Positions 48,731 through 60,554 of a stretch of 64,000 nucleotides of DNA are shown piece after piece. The DNA is taken from the NCBI RefSeq assembly GCF_021130785.1, contig NC_060212.1:146283501-146347500 (forward strand). Direction: 5' to 3'. Both the position numbers and the translations under genes were made by a program. Source of the stretch: Homalodisca vitripennis (lineage: Eukaryota; Arthropoda; Insecta; Hemiptera; Cicadellidae). The notes below the pieces were generated by a model that did no database searches, was not told where the DNA came from, and worked only from the letters and a program-made list of their open reading frames with translations. How positions within the stretch are numbered: the stretch's first letter is position 1; every line of letters begins with the position of its first letter.

Positions 48731-50272
48731 AATTATATTTTATTGTGATTACAAATTAAATGTATATTATTTTATTTAAATAAAAACGTAAGAAAATTAT
48801 TCATAATTTAGCATGCGCAATGTTTTTAGAAATGCATGAACAGTGATTGACAGAGAGCACTCCACTCGTGAGCTCCATACAGTAGTCAGTGCAGTGTATG
48901 AGATCCCTCGCACAGGACTGGCCAATCACAACTAAGCAGCCTGGCGACCGCGTGGTAATTAATTAGTTTGATTTTTAAAAGCATCACTGTAAACACTGCA
49001 ATGCGGTGAACCTCCACCGCGACTTACTCGTCTTGTCCATCTTCGTTTATAACACTGTTTGATTTACGTGGATATCGACCGCGACCGAGATCCACTTTTT
49101 CTGTTTGTACAGTTCGAAGACTTTAGCTGCGCACGTGACCTTGAATGTGTGGTGTGATCGGCAGGAGGGGTGGCGGGGTAGCATTATGCGCTGCGTCCTG
49201 AAAACATTTCCTGTAAACATTGGTAAAACCCTGTTTTCAGGAATCGTATTGGGCCAAATAACTTATCACACTCGCTACAATCACGTCTGTTACGTGGCAG
49301 TGCTGATTGTGGTGGAATTAAATTATAAGAGAAAACCAATTAATAGCAATACTAGGACTTATCCGTATTTTTCAGTTGTTATAGTGTTGTTTAACGTGTT
49401 TTTGAAAATAACGTAATTGTCTATACTAATCTGCAAATCGAAATCGTGAGTTTAAAGTCGTTAGACTGTTGCGCCTTATCTCAGCGGCTAGCACGCAAAC
49501 GCAACCCGCCACACAGATAGCGTTTATTTGTTGAAAGGGTAGTATTTGGGCCCTACGAGCACAGCTAAATTCCTCCAACTGTACCATAAGCAAAAGAGAT
49601 GACTCTCTGTCTCACAATCGTAGTAACATTTGGATGTATGGTTTTGACGACAAAATTAATGATATCTCATTTTTTTTACGCCATGGTTCACTCGATAAAC
49701 CAGCGATTTAACATGAAACACTACTGAACTCCGGAAATCCTCTACTTCTGGTACGGTAATCTCAGATTTAGGTCGGTTTAGCATTATTATAATCCATAAC
49801 CTTTCCGTTTGTTGATTACAAAACTACTCTAATACTGAATATTTATAAAATATTATTTGTGTGTGTTATTATTCTAAACCGTTTTATAGCAGATTTGGAA
49901 TAAAATAAACCGTATTAGATCGAACATAATTTGTTATCTAATAAATAATACAACTCACTTAATTAAACTAAAGAGATTTGAAACTCTTTCAAGGACCCTT
50001 AAGCTGGAAAGTTTGTGTAAGTACGGTTAATGACCAGTGATCATTGATCGTATGCTCTAGGTCTGTATACCACGCTTGTATAATTGAAATAGGTTTTTTT
50101 CCATTATACACATGTATTATTGTGTATTATTAATTGTAAAGTGGTAATATTTTTATGTACATTGTAGGATATTACGTTTTATACTTAATATTAATTTACA
50201 ATAATCGTTTGTGTAGGGTATATGAATCGTTTATAAGTTGTGTTGATATCATTGGTGATCATTTTGTTACAG
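48731..50272. other. Putative intron, no gene seen
   Basis: A GC-richer patch at 48850-49200 contains CCAAT and initiator-like TCAGTG but no supported exon. The stretch ends with the acceptor TTTTGTTACAG before 50273. Confidence 0.4.
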
Positions 50273-50328
50273 AGACAACTTCGAGAACGGCGGAAAACAA
50301 GCGACCCAAATCTCTCAAAAACTAACAA
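50273..50328 (+). CDS. Host gene internal exon (basic segment)
   Basis: Acceptor ATTTTGTTACAG and donor GTAAGT flank 56 bases that read RQLRERRKTSDPNLSKTN plus two bases (AA). Entry is in phase 0, matching the end of the 38105-38189 exon (and of the PHD exon), and exit is in phase 2. Joined to the previous exon it gives a run of Lys/Arg followed by RRKTSDP, a good basophilic-kinase consensus. The next exon lies beyond what I could find. The protein family is not recognised; a signalling or cytoskeletal scaffold would fit the style, but this is only a guess. Confidence 0.75.
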
Positions 50329-50845
50329 GTAAGTTGCATGTTTTTTTTTTTTTTTGAACTGTTAACAATAAATGCAGTTCGCAGTGTTACATTCAACCGG
50401 AGCTGTACTCATGAAAACTATTACAAAAACCCTAATTTTTTAACGTTTTAACAAAATTGATCTAATATAGAACCATTGAAGGTTAAACAAATAATAAACA
50501 AAAAGAGCTCAAAACATATTTCTGTTGTTAAACTTTGTTTGGGAGGTTAAATATTAGTTAGAACATTCGGGAGTTGCTGACATTTTTAGGTAAACGGAGT
50601 AAATCTGATAATTAACTGTGAAATATTGACATCTTGTAACTGCATCCGCTAAATGTCGCAATATAATTCATAAGCAACCTTTTTCTACATGCAAGGTTTT
50701 CCAAATAAGTTGTAGGCTACTAGGGTGTAACTTTTTCATTAGGGTAAAAATAAGTTATTTCCATAAATTAAAGAGATTTTTTTTCATGTTTCTGTGAGAA
50801 ACGACCTGGAGTGGAGTTGTGCACCCAAATAAAATTAATATCAGC
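50329..50845. other. Putative intron, no gene seen
   Basis: The region begins with the donor GTAAGT, then a poly-T run. It is AT-rich, with no gene seen before the tRNA. Confidence 0.5.
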
Positions 50846-50850
50846 AAAAA
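50846..50850 (-). terminator. Pol III terminator of tRNA-Lys
   Basis: A run of five T on the minus strand, beginning five bases past the tRNA 3' end, is enough for pol III termination and supports a working gene. Confidence 0.9.
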
Positions 50851-50855
50851 GTAAG

Positions 50856-50928
50856 CGCCCGAACAGGGACTCGAACCCTGGACCCTCAGGTTAAAAGCCT
50901 GATGCTCTACCGACTGAGCTATCCGGGC
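50856..50928 (-). tRNA. tRNA-Lys (anticodon UUU)
   Basis: This is a 73-nt, intronless, fully paired cloverleaf on the minus strand. The acceptor is GCCCGGA/TTCGGGC with discriminator G, the D-stem GCTC/GAGC, the anticodon stem TCAGG/CCTGA with loop CTTTTAA, and the T-stem CAGGG/CCCTG with loop TTCGAGT. A- and B-boxes are canonical. It closely follows the animal tRNA-Lys-UUU consensus. It lies antisense inside the presumed intron after the 50273-50328 exon. Confidence 0.97.
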
Positions 50929-51111
50929 AGGTTATGTATATATTCTTCATTATCTTGAATTTGGGTATTATATGTAGAAAAAAACGCTTAACTGACGCTA
51001 TTCAGACCACTTCTGCGTACTTTTTATTTACTTTTTTATTCTTGATATTAAGTAAAATGGAAGTTAACCGATTTAAGTATCCGGATAACTCTTAAATCAA
51101 GTTAACTTCCT

Positions 51112-51905
51112 CATTCTCGATATTACTCGTAGAAAGGGAGTTAGACAAGTTATGAGGAAGTATCATGAGATATTAGGCCTACTACTACCTCATTCTGGAT
51201 ATTATGTAGAAAGCAAGTTAGACAGTTATCCGGGAGAATGATGAGATATTAGGCCTACTACTTCCTCATTCTGGATATTATGTAGAAAGCAAGTTAGACA
51301 GTTATCCGGGAGAATGATGAGATATTAGGCCTACTACTTCCTCATTCTGGATATTATGTAGAAAGCAAGTTAGACAGTTATCCGAGAGAATGATGAGATA
51401 TTAGGCCTACTACTTCCTCATTCTGGATATTATGTAGAGAGGAAGTTAGACAGCTATCCGGGAGAATGATGAGATATTAGCCCTACTACTTCCTCATTCT
51501 GGATATTATGTAGAAAAGAAGTTAGACAGCTATCCGGGAGAATGATGAGATATTAGCCCTACTACTTCCTCATTCTGGATATTATGTAGAAAGGAAGTTA
51601 GACAGCTATCCGGGAGAATGATGAGATATTAGGCCTACTACTTCCTTATTCTGGATATTATGTAGAAAAGAGTTAGACAGCTATCCGGGAGAATGATGAG
51701 ATATTAGGCCTACTACTTCCTCATTCTGGATATTATGTAGAAAGGAAGTTAGACAGTTATCCGGGAGAATGATGAGATATTAGGCCTACTACTTCCTCAT
51801 TCTGGATATTATGTAGAAAGGAAGTTAGACAGCTATCCGGGAGAATGGTGAGCTATTAGCCCTACTACTTTCACATTCTGGATATTATGTAGAAAGGAAG
51901 TATGC
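51112..51905 (+). repeat. 76-bp tandem array, about ten units
   Basis: Units read CCTCATTCTGGATATTATGT, AGAAAGGAAGTTAGACAG, CTATCCGGGAGAATGATGAG and ATATTAGGCCTACTACTT. CCTCATT recurs near 51188, 51264, 51340, 51416, 51492 and so on. Degenerate copies extend on both sides, from about 51030 to 52060. The array lies ~180 bp upstream of the tRNA-Lys gene. Confidence 0.96.
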
Positions 51906-53248
51906 CGATTTAACTATTCAGCCTACTTCCGATTCACGTTTATTCTTCATTCAGGGTATTACTTCGAAAAAAAAGGAAGGTATCAGACTTTACTATCTGG
52001 GTGAACCATGAAGTTATTTTATTACTTCATCATTCTGGATATTTTGTAGAAAGAAGTTAGCAAACTTAAACTGTCCGTGTGACTCCTGAGTCACTATGAC
52101 CACTATTTATTGTTAAACTCTCCATTTGTCTGTGCAAAGTGCCACGTTCTTCGTGCTTCTTATTCCGCAGTAAGATCTCAGCTGAGACGTTGTGGGCGTT
52201 TCTGATATCGCGTATCTGTCGCTCACAGCGTGACATGACCGCGAACGCCATTGGTTGCTGAATGATATAACCGCCCCCCCCCCCTCGCCTTGTGTTAACA
52301 GTCTGCTGTTTCGCATAATTACTTCAGTATAAATACATTTACAAGTCGTGAAACATATACTAATATTAACTATTGAGACAAGCTATTAAGTTTTTAAAAT
52401 CTTGAAGGCTATAAATCGTCTTTTTCCTACTTGAATGAATTTTATTTTGAATAATCGCAGGACACTTTTTTGTGCAACAAAATTTAGCACGTGTATCGGC
52501 CAATTACTAATAGTCTATAATACAATAATAAACTATTAATCTACGTAGATTATAGAATAAAGAGCCAAGTGTATTATCAACAATCTCAATTAGCTTCATA
52601 ATAACAATGTTAACACCTTTAGCACTTTTTTCCGGTCTCATTGCTGATGCTAGAATTATGGAAGATACATTATTTTCAAGGTATAGTCATCCAAAAGCCT
52701 TTAATGATTTTCATTAGTTTTTCAGGAAACAATTCGAAACCTTTTTTAACTCTATTGTTTGAATATTTATAAAGTATGCACTTGTTTTGTTGTTTATAAA
52801 ATGAGACATTTTCCATTATTATACGACCAAATCCTAAGTACAAATAATTGTTTTCAATTACAGTGTTCTTATGGGGTGCAACTAATTAATGGTCAATTCA
52901 ATTACTACATTCATTTTCGTAATTCAGAAACCCACAAACTATTACAAGCCAGATGAGATCAAATGTAAACATCGAGTTAAAATTCCAGATTTAGAAACCT
53001 TGAACTTTGACTTTATTATGACATAATACCTTATAATCAACAGTATGTTGGTTCATTTTGAGTTCAATTACTCAAATACGCAATAAGGAACTAAACCGTG
53101 AAAGATGGAAAGTGAAATATTTTGCTGTAGGGAGAGGAAACTCAGCGTTTCTAGATACCGTATTCCACTGATCTGAACGGAACGATTATTTAAAGAAGGG
53201 TTTCCGGGTGCAGTTAATTACTAATTAAGCTCCTTCGGGGATTTAAGA
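51906..53248. other. No gene seen
   Basis: Degenerate ends of the 76-bp array, then AT-rich DNA. No coding exon is supported. Confidence 0.45.
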
Positions 53249-53537
53249 AGCAAGCAGTCGCCCACGCACGTTTGTGGGGTGGCGGGGACGGGCGGTGGCG
53301 GCGTCGGAGGCAGCAGTGTCAGTTGAGGCCGGGCGTCGCGGCGGTGAGGCGGGACGTCGCGCTGTACCTCCCCACGGGCACAACACTGCACCCGCCGGCC
53401 GGCTCCCTCAGCGATCTGACAGGCAGTGGAAGTGAGCAGTTGGCCAGTAGTATCCGATACACGTCCGGTGGTGTGGTTATGAAAACATCTGTAGTTTCCG
53501 AGTAGTGAGTTCGGTTATGTTGTGAAATCTACTGAAG
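53249..53537 (+). promoter_or_regulatory. CpG-island-like promoter / untranslated exon candidate
   Basis: This is the strongest GC/CpG patch of the window (for example GGCGTCGCGGCGGTGAGGCG), with an initiator-like TCAGTT near 53317 and a possible donor AAG|GTAAAA at 53538. The open frame in it has no proper ATG and no domain. It could be the first, untranslated exon for the start-codon exon at 56334-56568. Confidence 0.4.
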
Positions 53538-56333
53538 GTAAAAGTGAGGTTAGGTCATCTCGGAGTGACCACCGGTAATAACCCCCCCCTCCCCGCTCTC
53601 TTACTTCCCGCACCCTCACCGCCCTTATCACATGATCGATCTAACACGGTGTGCCCACCGTAAATGAATTACTTCTGGAGTACCAGCAATTTTCCCCCGC
53701 GATGACCATAGGCTGGAATGCTTTTTTATCCCAGTAAGGCACCTTAGCGGTTTTTTGTAACGTTTTTCTTTTTCTCCCAGTCCAGTAAGATTTAAAGAGT
53801 GGTCAATTATAAATTCCGTCTCTTATTAGGTTTGAAGATTTAGAAAATAAAATTAAAGCTTAAGACATGTTTATAAACCAATAGATAACGTTTTGTTGCA
53901 CTCAAGATTGGATTGACCCCGTAAGGATGCGATTCTTTTCTTGTCAAATCTTCCTTTTTGAAATATAAAAAGCATAAGGCAATTAGGATTGTTAAGGAAA
54001 GTTTGTATTTTTATCTTCACCTGTTTTAAAGGTATTACAAGTTTTGGAAACTAACTTAGATCAGCCCTTAGTCCTAATTTAAAGTTTGAAAAGTAAACTG
54101 TGCTTATAATACTTGAGGATGAAGAATTTTAGAAATAGGAAACATTTTGAAGCTACCTGCAAGAGGAGCCTTTGCTCTCTACAGATGTGAGTTGTTGCTA
54201 GACAAGACGGCCCACGTGTGGTGCAGCTTGCAAACCGTTTTCCTGCAGGTTGTTTAAAAACTAGAATGTTCTCATCAATGTTTTTCTAGTCATATGTGTG
54301 TTACAGTCAAATTTTTTCCAGTGATCCAACTTAAATTTTGACATTAATCAAATACCTTGAATAGAATGATGACGATGACATGAAATTACGTTTTTAACCC
54401 TTGTTTTCCCCACTTCCTCACAAAGTACGTCAAGGGGATTGCTACTTTAGAATTTTGTTCGGGTCTCCAGACTAATTCTCGACTATAATTCCAACTGATC
54501 TAGAGTCAAGGTTAATTTTGATTTCCTGACGTTGAATTTGTTTGCCCAGAAACGATTGATTAATTTAGAGAAGGAAAGTAAATACTTCGAATATTTTGTT
54601 ATTTATACATGGATTTTCGTTCTTTTCACTTCAAATCCTCGTTGTGTTATTAATTTTTAATAAAATGGGACTATACATTGATTTAGTGCTTTAATTTTGG
54701 TCCTAATAAATTGTTTTCATTTTAGCATTGATTTACAATATTGGTACAAACATATTTGAATACGTATAAGACGTACGTACTGTTAATTTCCTAAAAATTT
54801 ACCTAGAGATAGGTTGTTTAATCAAGGATTGTAAAATTGATGTACCCATGGTAAAATTATTAAAAATAACTTAATTTGTTTGAAAACTACATTTACACTG
54901 TGTTTACTATCTACAAATTTTTAAATTATAAACTGAATGACGGTTTTACAATTTAAATTCAGGTTTTTCCAAAACGTTTATCATCAATGGTTTCGGCGGT
55001 TTCTAAACAATCGGTATTGAAACAAAAGTTTTTTTGCACTAAATGATCTATCACAGGTCTAATATACAAATATGCTGCGATAATGTTATAAAAGTATAAA
55101 ATTAGTCATTGACATTGGAATATAATATAAAAGTATTACAATTTCTTTATTCTATACAGTATCATAATATTTTAATGCCTAATTAATTGCAATATATTAG
55201 GTACTATTAGTCGTAAGGTATTCATGAAAACAAATCACAGTTAAATCGTTATGTTGTGATTGGAATTTATAATTTTAAAGAATGGCTAATGAAAGCAAGT
55301 AATTGTTCACTATTGGTTCCTACAATTCATGTTATCTGTACAGTGAGGAAGTGGAGATTAAATAATGTTTCCTGCAATGTTGTTAATAATTTTTTTTTAT
55401 CAGACTAGTTTTCACAAATTAAAAGAGCGTGCTATATAAATTTGTATTTGGCGCCGTGCAAGTCATTGATATTTTTCAGATCAAGTTTCAGAAGTCAAAG
55501 ACGCATAACTCCTTCACTAGAAGAGTAAACAATCGCTCGGGAATATTCGAGTGTCAACTGTCACTGTCAAGTTATTTAAAGTCGGTGGCGCAACACCGTT
55601 CTTGGCAGCCAATTTTACAGTTTTCGCTTCGTTTTATGTGCTTTGCATAACGTCGTGGGGCGCTGGAGTGAAGTCGGCAGTGACACATGTACGTCCTGTG
55701 TCAAGAACGCTTTCCGGCATTTTACGTCTAGAAGGTCAGAAATTGGTCAGAATTCTGTACCGGAACGCTTTAGGTGAATAATTTGAAGAACCTTTACTCA
55801 GAGTTTCAGTTACAGCATTTAACGTTGCCGAAACTTTGCACTAAAACTTTGATTTGCACTTACACCCGGCATTGATCGCGCTAGAGACACTCTCTGCATG
55901 AAATATATTTGCATGTTTTAATTCACAAAAGGTCCAAGTTCCATCTAAACCTGGCGTGTTTTATTGAGGAGATCACTTTCAACAACATTTCCACGTGGTA
56001 TTGCCATCAAGTGCATCTTCCAGATCCAATCGGTTCGTGCCATGCAATTTCAGTGCATACATCTCATTTTAAAGGAATCATTATCAAGTTGGTTTTGATA
56101 ACATCTATAAAATGCACCAATTCACGAGTATTATTCGGATTCAATTCTCTCTCCATAATCGCTGTTTTTATACTAGCTAAATTAATATCGTTGTAATACA
56201 CCCTTCCACGAGTATTCGTTTTGTCACGCCTTTTGGTTCCTTTAATCTAAACTGCGGGGCTTCCACTTTTCCAATTCCTTTGATCCAACTCATTTCTATC
56301 CCGACCGTTTCCTTTTGTAAACTTCTATTTCAG
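53538..56333. other. No gene seen
   Basis: AT-rich. The small open frames at 55.4-56.2 kb overlap in different frames and carry no recognised motif. Confidence 0.45.
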
Positions 56334-56464
56334 GCTTTCACGTTGTTCCCATCCTTGCATAGACTTTCCTTCACACCGTGACGTTCCGGGATTGACGATA
56401 TAGTGGACGGTGTGTAGAACTGGAGGTGAGGTTGTAGGTGATGAGGTAGACCGGCTCCAGAAAG

Positions 56465-56568
56465 ATGGACCCACAACACGGACGGCCTATGGAGAGGAAT
56501 CTCTCCAGCGTGGAGACCTCCTGCCTTTCCCCGGAGTTGGGACCAGATCGCCGCTGCTACTCTGAGAG
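56465..56568 (+). CDS. Probable first coding exon
   Basis: The exon region starts after the acceptor TTCTATTTCAG (56333) and has an in-frame TAG shortly before an ATG in strong context (AAGATGG). From the ATG 34 codons plus two bases run to a donor GAG|GTACCA at 56569. The peptide begins MDPQHGRPMERNLSSVETS and is Ser/Pro/Arg-rich with no domain. Its end phase (two bases left) equals that of the exon at 50273-50328, so both could join the same downstream exon as alternative starts. It could equally be the start of a separate gene. A frame read on past the donor is open to 56698 but loses GC content. Confidence 0.5.
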
Positions 56569-58383
56569 GTACCACCTTGTATTCTGCAGCAGTGGAAACC
56601 ACTTTATTTCACTTGTTATTTACAGTTTTCGTGTCCTCAACAATTACTTACATGTTTCAAAGTCCCCAGAGAATAGTCGCTGGTACGAGAAGTTTTAAAG
56701 AAATAGCAGGACGTGTCTAACCAAGAAAAGGAATCTCTTGTAATCTAATACTTACTGTTGATTAGTACTTAGTTACTTCTACTGTAATAGTGGTTGGAAG
56801 AGGGAAGCAATCCCTTATTCAGGAATACATTGGTGTAGTACATTTAAGGCAGGCGAGAATAAGGGCACATCTTCTTCGAAAGATGTCACGTATACATCCT
56901 ACTCTCATTATGACCATTGCCTGAGGAACAAACATCGTATTAAATATGGCGCGATGGAAGCCTCAATATAAAAATTCGTCAATAACTGCAGCGATATTTG
57001 AAGCATAGCACAATCACAGATAACCCCCCTTTCTCTGTAACAGAATGTGTGTTGATAAGGTAATCTTGGCGTACTTGACTGTACCGGTGACCGACACTAC
57101 GTGTTCTCTGTAAGGATTCTGATCTTGCAATTACGGAAGCTCAGTTGTAGGGATGCAGAAGAAGCCCCTTTGAGATTTCTCTTGATACATTGATCCTGCA
57201 CTTAAACTTTAAATGATTGCTTAAATATATTATTAAAAAGCAAGTTTATTTCCTATGTATGCAATACAGAAACAGGGCATTCTGTTAACCACGAAAAGTC
57301 CAAATTCATGTATAAGAGAGGGATATAGGTTTTTATTATAATTATAATTTTGGGTCTAGTTTTGGTATAAATCAAAACTTTCAGTATTATTATTCTTTTA
57401 ACATTTTCATTTGAAACTTATGACTTCAGAATCAGTGGTTAGCAGGGGAGTTTTGCTATAATCTCCAAACTACCAAGCATGATATGCTGTCTGTTCCCTC
57501 CGAAATGTTATATGGTTGTGTCATATAAGTTAAAATCAATCAGTCAAGATCAGTTAAGCGCACCAGCGGATGCCTTCCAATCAAAGGCGGCGCAATTGAT
57601 TCATATTTAGTAAATCGTTGCAGGTCAAGATGTAATTTTGTGTGGCATAAACTTTACTAAAACATTGTTTAGTCTTACACACGAACAAGTTGTTTAAATA
57701 ATTTATAAATATTTTGTAAACCGAAGATAGTGGGTAGTGTGTTTAGTCAAGTAATTTTAGTTCAGTATGAAAACACAGTGCCACCTGACGCCAGTTTGTC
57801 CTAATCTCTGTCAAATCAGAATCAGTGAAATAGAAAATTAGTCCAATTAAAATTATTTTACAACATATGATTATCAGTAGTGCAAGGTAAACGCAATAAT
57901 ACATTTAGTACGTACAGTTCACGTATATGTTTCAAAAAACAGTAGAGAGTATATAAACAATATTGATAGGCTATTAAGGAAAAACGCCAGCTTGGCTAAT
58001 AGCCTGTGTACAAGCTCGACTGATGAAGCGACAAACTCGGAACTACTGTCACACTTATTTGAAATAAAAAATAATGTAACACAATTTTCGAATATTCCTT
58101 TTTTTGTACAGTAAATGGCTACTTACAGAAAAAGAATTGATTCGTAAATGAAGAATGAATACTGTACTAAGGACAATAAGGGACAGAAATGTATCTGAAG
58201 GTTTATCAGTGTTCTAACATTGTAGCGTTGCGCGGGCCGGATTGAGTGTGTGTGACATCGACCCAATGGAACGGATGTCTTTTCCATCCGGCGGCAATCC
58301 CTCTCAGCCATCCTTTATGTGGACTGCTTGTATTGTCACGCGAACAATGTTCCTTGTCTCTCGTCGCTCTGTTCAGTTCTGAC
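56569..58383. other. No gene seen
   Basis: AT-rich DNA without supported exons or RNA genes. Confidence 0.45.
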
Positions 58384-59510
58384 ACTTGCGGCCGTGTATT
58401 TGGCACTGTGGTGTCATATTCTCATTATTCTCGCCGTCTAGACGGCTAGTGTCTAGCCTTCTCATGCGGCCGTGTATTTGGCACTGTGGTGTCATATTCT
58501 CATTATTCTCGCCGTCTAGACGGCTAGTGTCTAGCCTTCTCATGCGGCCGTGTATTTGGCACTGTGGTGTCATATTTCCTTGCCGTCTAGACGGCTGGTG
58601 TCTAGCTTTCTCATGCGGCCGTGTATTTGGCACTGTGGTGTCATATTCTCATTATTCTCGCCGTCTAGAAGGCTAGTGTCCAGCTTTCTCATGCGGCCGT
58701 GTATTTGGTACAGTGGTGTCATATTCTCATTGTTGTCTGGTGTCGCCTTCTCATACGGCCGAATATTTGGCACTACGGTGTCATATTCTCAATATTCTTG
58801 CCGTCTAGTCGTCTGGTGTCTAGCCTTATCTTACAGCTGAGTATTTGGCACTGTGGTGTCATATTCTCATTATTTCGCCGTCTAGTCGTCTGGTGTCTAG
58901 CCTTATCTTACAGCTGAGTATTTGGCACTACGGTGTCATATTCTCATTATTTCGCCGTCTAGTCGTCTGGTGTCTAACCTTATCTTACAGCTGAGTATTT
59001 GGCACTACGGTGTCATATTCTCAATATTCTCGCCGTCTAGTCGTCTGGTGTCTAGCCTTATCTTACAGCTGAGTATTTGGCACTACGGTGTCATATTCTC
59101 AATATTCTCGCCGTCTAGTCGTCTGGTGTCTAGCCTTATCTTACAGCTGAGTATTTGGCACTACGGTGTCATATTCTCAATATTCAATATTCTCGCCGTC
59201 TAGTCGTCTGGTGTCTAGCCTTATCTTACAGCTGAGTATTTGGCACTACGGTGTCATATTCTCAATATCTCTCGTCGTCTGGTGTCTAGCCTTATCTTAC
59301 AGCTGAGTATTTGGCACTACGGTGTCATATTCTCACAATATTCTCGCCGTCTAGTCGTCTGGTGTCTAGTCTAGCCTTATCTTACAGCTGAGTATTTGGC
59401 ACTACGGTGTCATATTCTCAATATTCTCGCCGTCTAGTCGTCTGGTGTCTAGCCTTATCTTACAGCTGAGTATTTGGCACTACGGTGTCATATTCTCATT
59501 ATTCTTTCGC
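58384..59510 (+). repeat. 78-85-bp tandem array, ~14 units in two subtypes
   Basis: The core is GTATTTGGCACT, GGTGTCATATTCTCA and CGCCGTCTAG. The left block (58386-58770) has units with ATGCGGCCGT, and the first two units carry the 14-bp perfect palindrome GCCGTCTAGACGGC. The right block (58827-59490) has TTACAGCTGAG and a decayed palindrome. Several long frames on both strands arise only from the repeat. Confidence 0.96.
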
Positions 59511-60554
59511 ATCACTCACGCATCGTTTTACAAGTTATGGCGTCTTTACCTTATGGGAGTAGTTTTTTTTCGCCATTTAGGCGTCGATTCTGCAGTGTTC
59601 CATCCTGTTGTCGTGTTATGAAACATGGGAACGTCCGACTTTGACGTGACGTTGACTGTATCAGTCAATAATACAGAATTAATAGAATCACGGGTGGCTT
59701 ATTGTAAGTGACGAATGAGTGACAAAATGTTCTTATTGTTAAAAACAAACAAAATTTTTAAAAATACATAAACCGCTGTATATGCGTACGTAAATTCGTG
59801 TTGGATACATATGTGTTTGCAAATGTATTTTTCATTATTTAACAAAATTACAACGTTACATATACGTGAAATGGCTAGAAAATTGATTCGCTGTAGCTAT
59901 GTTTGTTTTTATCTTTATAGAAGAAACTTAATTTTAATAGAAATATTGGTCATAACTTAAACATTGTTTAATGTAGAGCGCTGTGTCATTTTAACTAATA
60001 GATGCGTGGTTATACGGGGATTAAAGAAACGAATGTTTTATTCATAATATTGCATATATGGTGTGATCACACCAACACAGTCTGTCTTATGCGAAAACGA
60101 GACAATGTAGACGTAAAACAAACAAATATTGGAGGGGTTCCACATTCAACAAGTTGTGTAAATAGGACATCGCCTTGTCCGAGAACGAGATGTTTGATAA
60201 ATATAGTGTTAGTGTTTACATAATGTCGGCGATTCGCTGCCAACTGTTGGGCACTACATGTCCCTCACTGTTCCCTCCACATCGTTGGTCACATCCAAGG
60301 AACATTGGGTTCAGTAGTGAACTAAAACTGTGGCCGCGCAATTATAGCAGGCGAGTATACTGTACAGCACAATTTTCTTTCCTTCGCCACATGGATTGTG
60401 CTTTTAAAAGCTAAAATCTACAAATCTGGTATTTGCTTATAAGTTTATGTCAATATCAAAATTCGTAGTTGTACTGTGCCCAGACCAATCCTCGGCCCAG
60501 ATAGTTTTAAGAACACATAGCTTCACTGTGTACGTTTGATAGTTTATCCAGAAT
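59511..60554. other. No gene seen
   Basis: Spacer between two arrays. Two short overlapping frames (60002-60414) have no recognised domain. Confidence 0.45.

Noticed and set aside
49465..49510. A-box-like string (ATCTCAGCGGCTAGCACG)
   Set aside because: No B-box or cloverleaf follows, so a tRNA or SINE call is not supported.
58386..59203. Several long open frames on both strands over the 58.4-59.5 kb array
   Set aside because: They repeat with the array unit, overlap in different frames and strands, and have no domain; they are a by-product of the tandem repeat.
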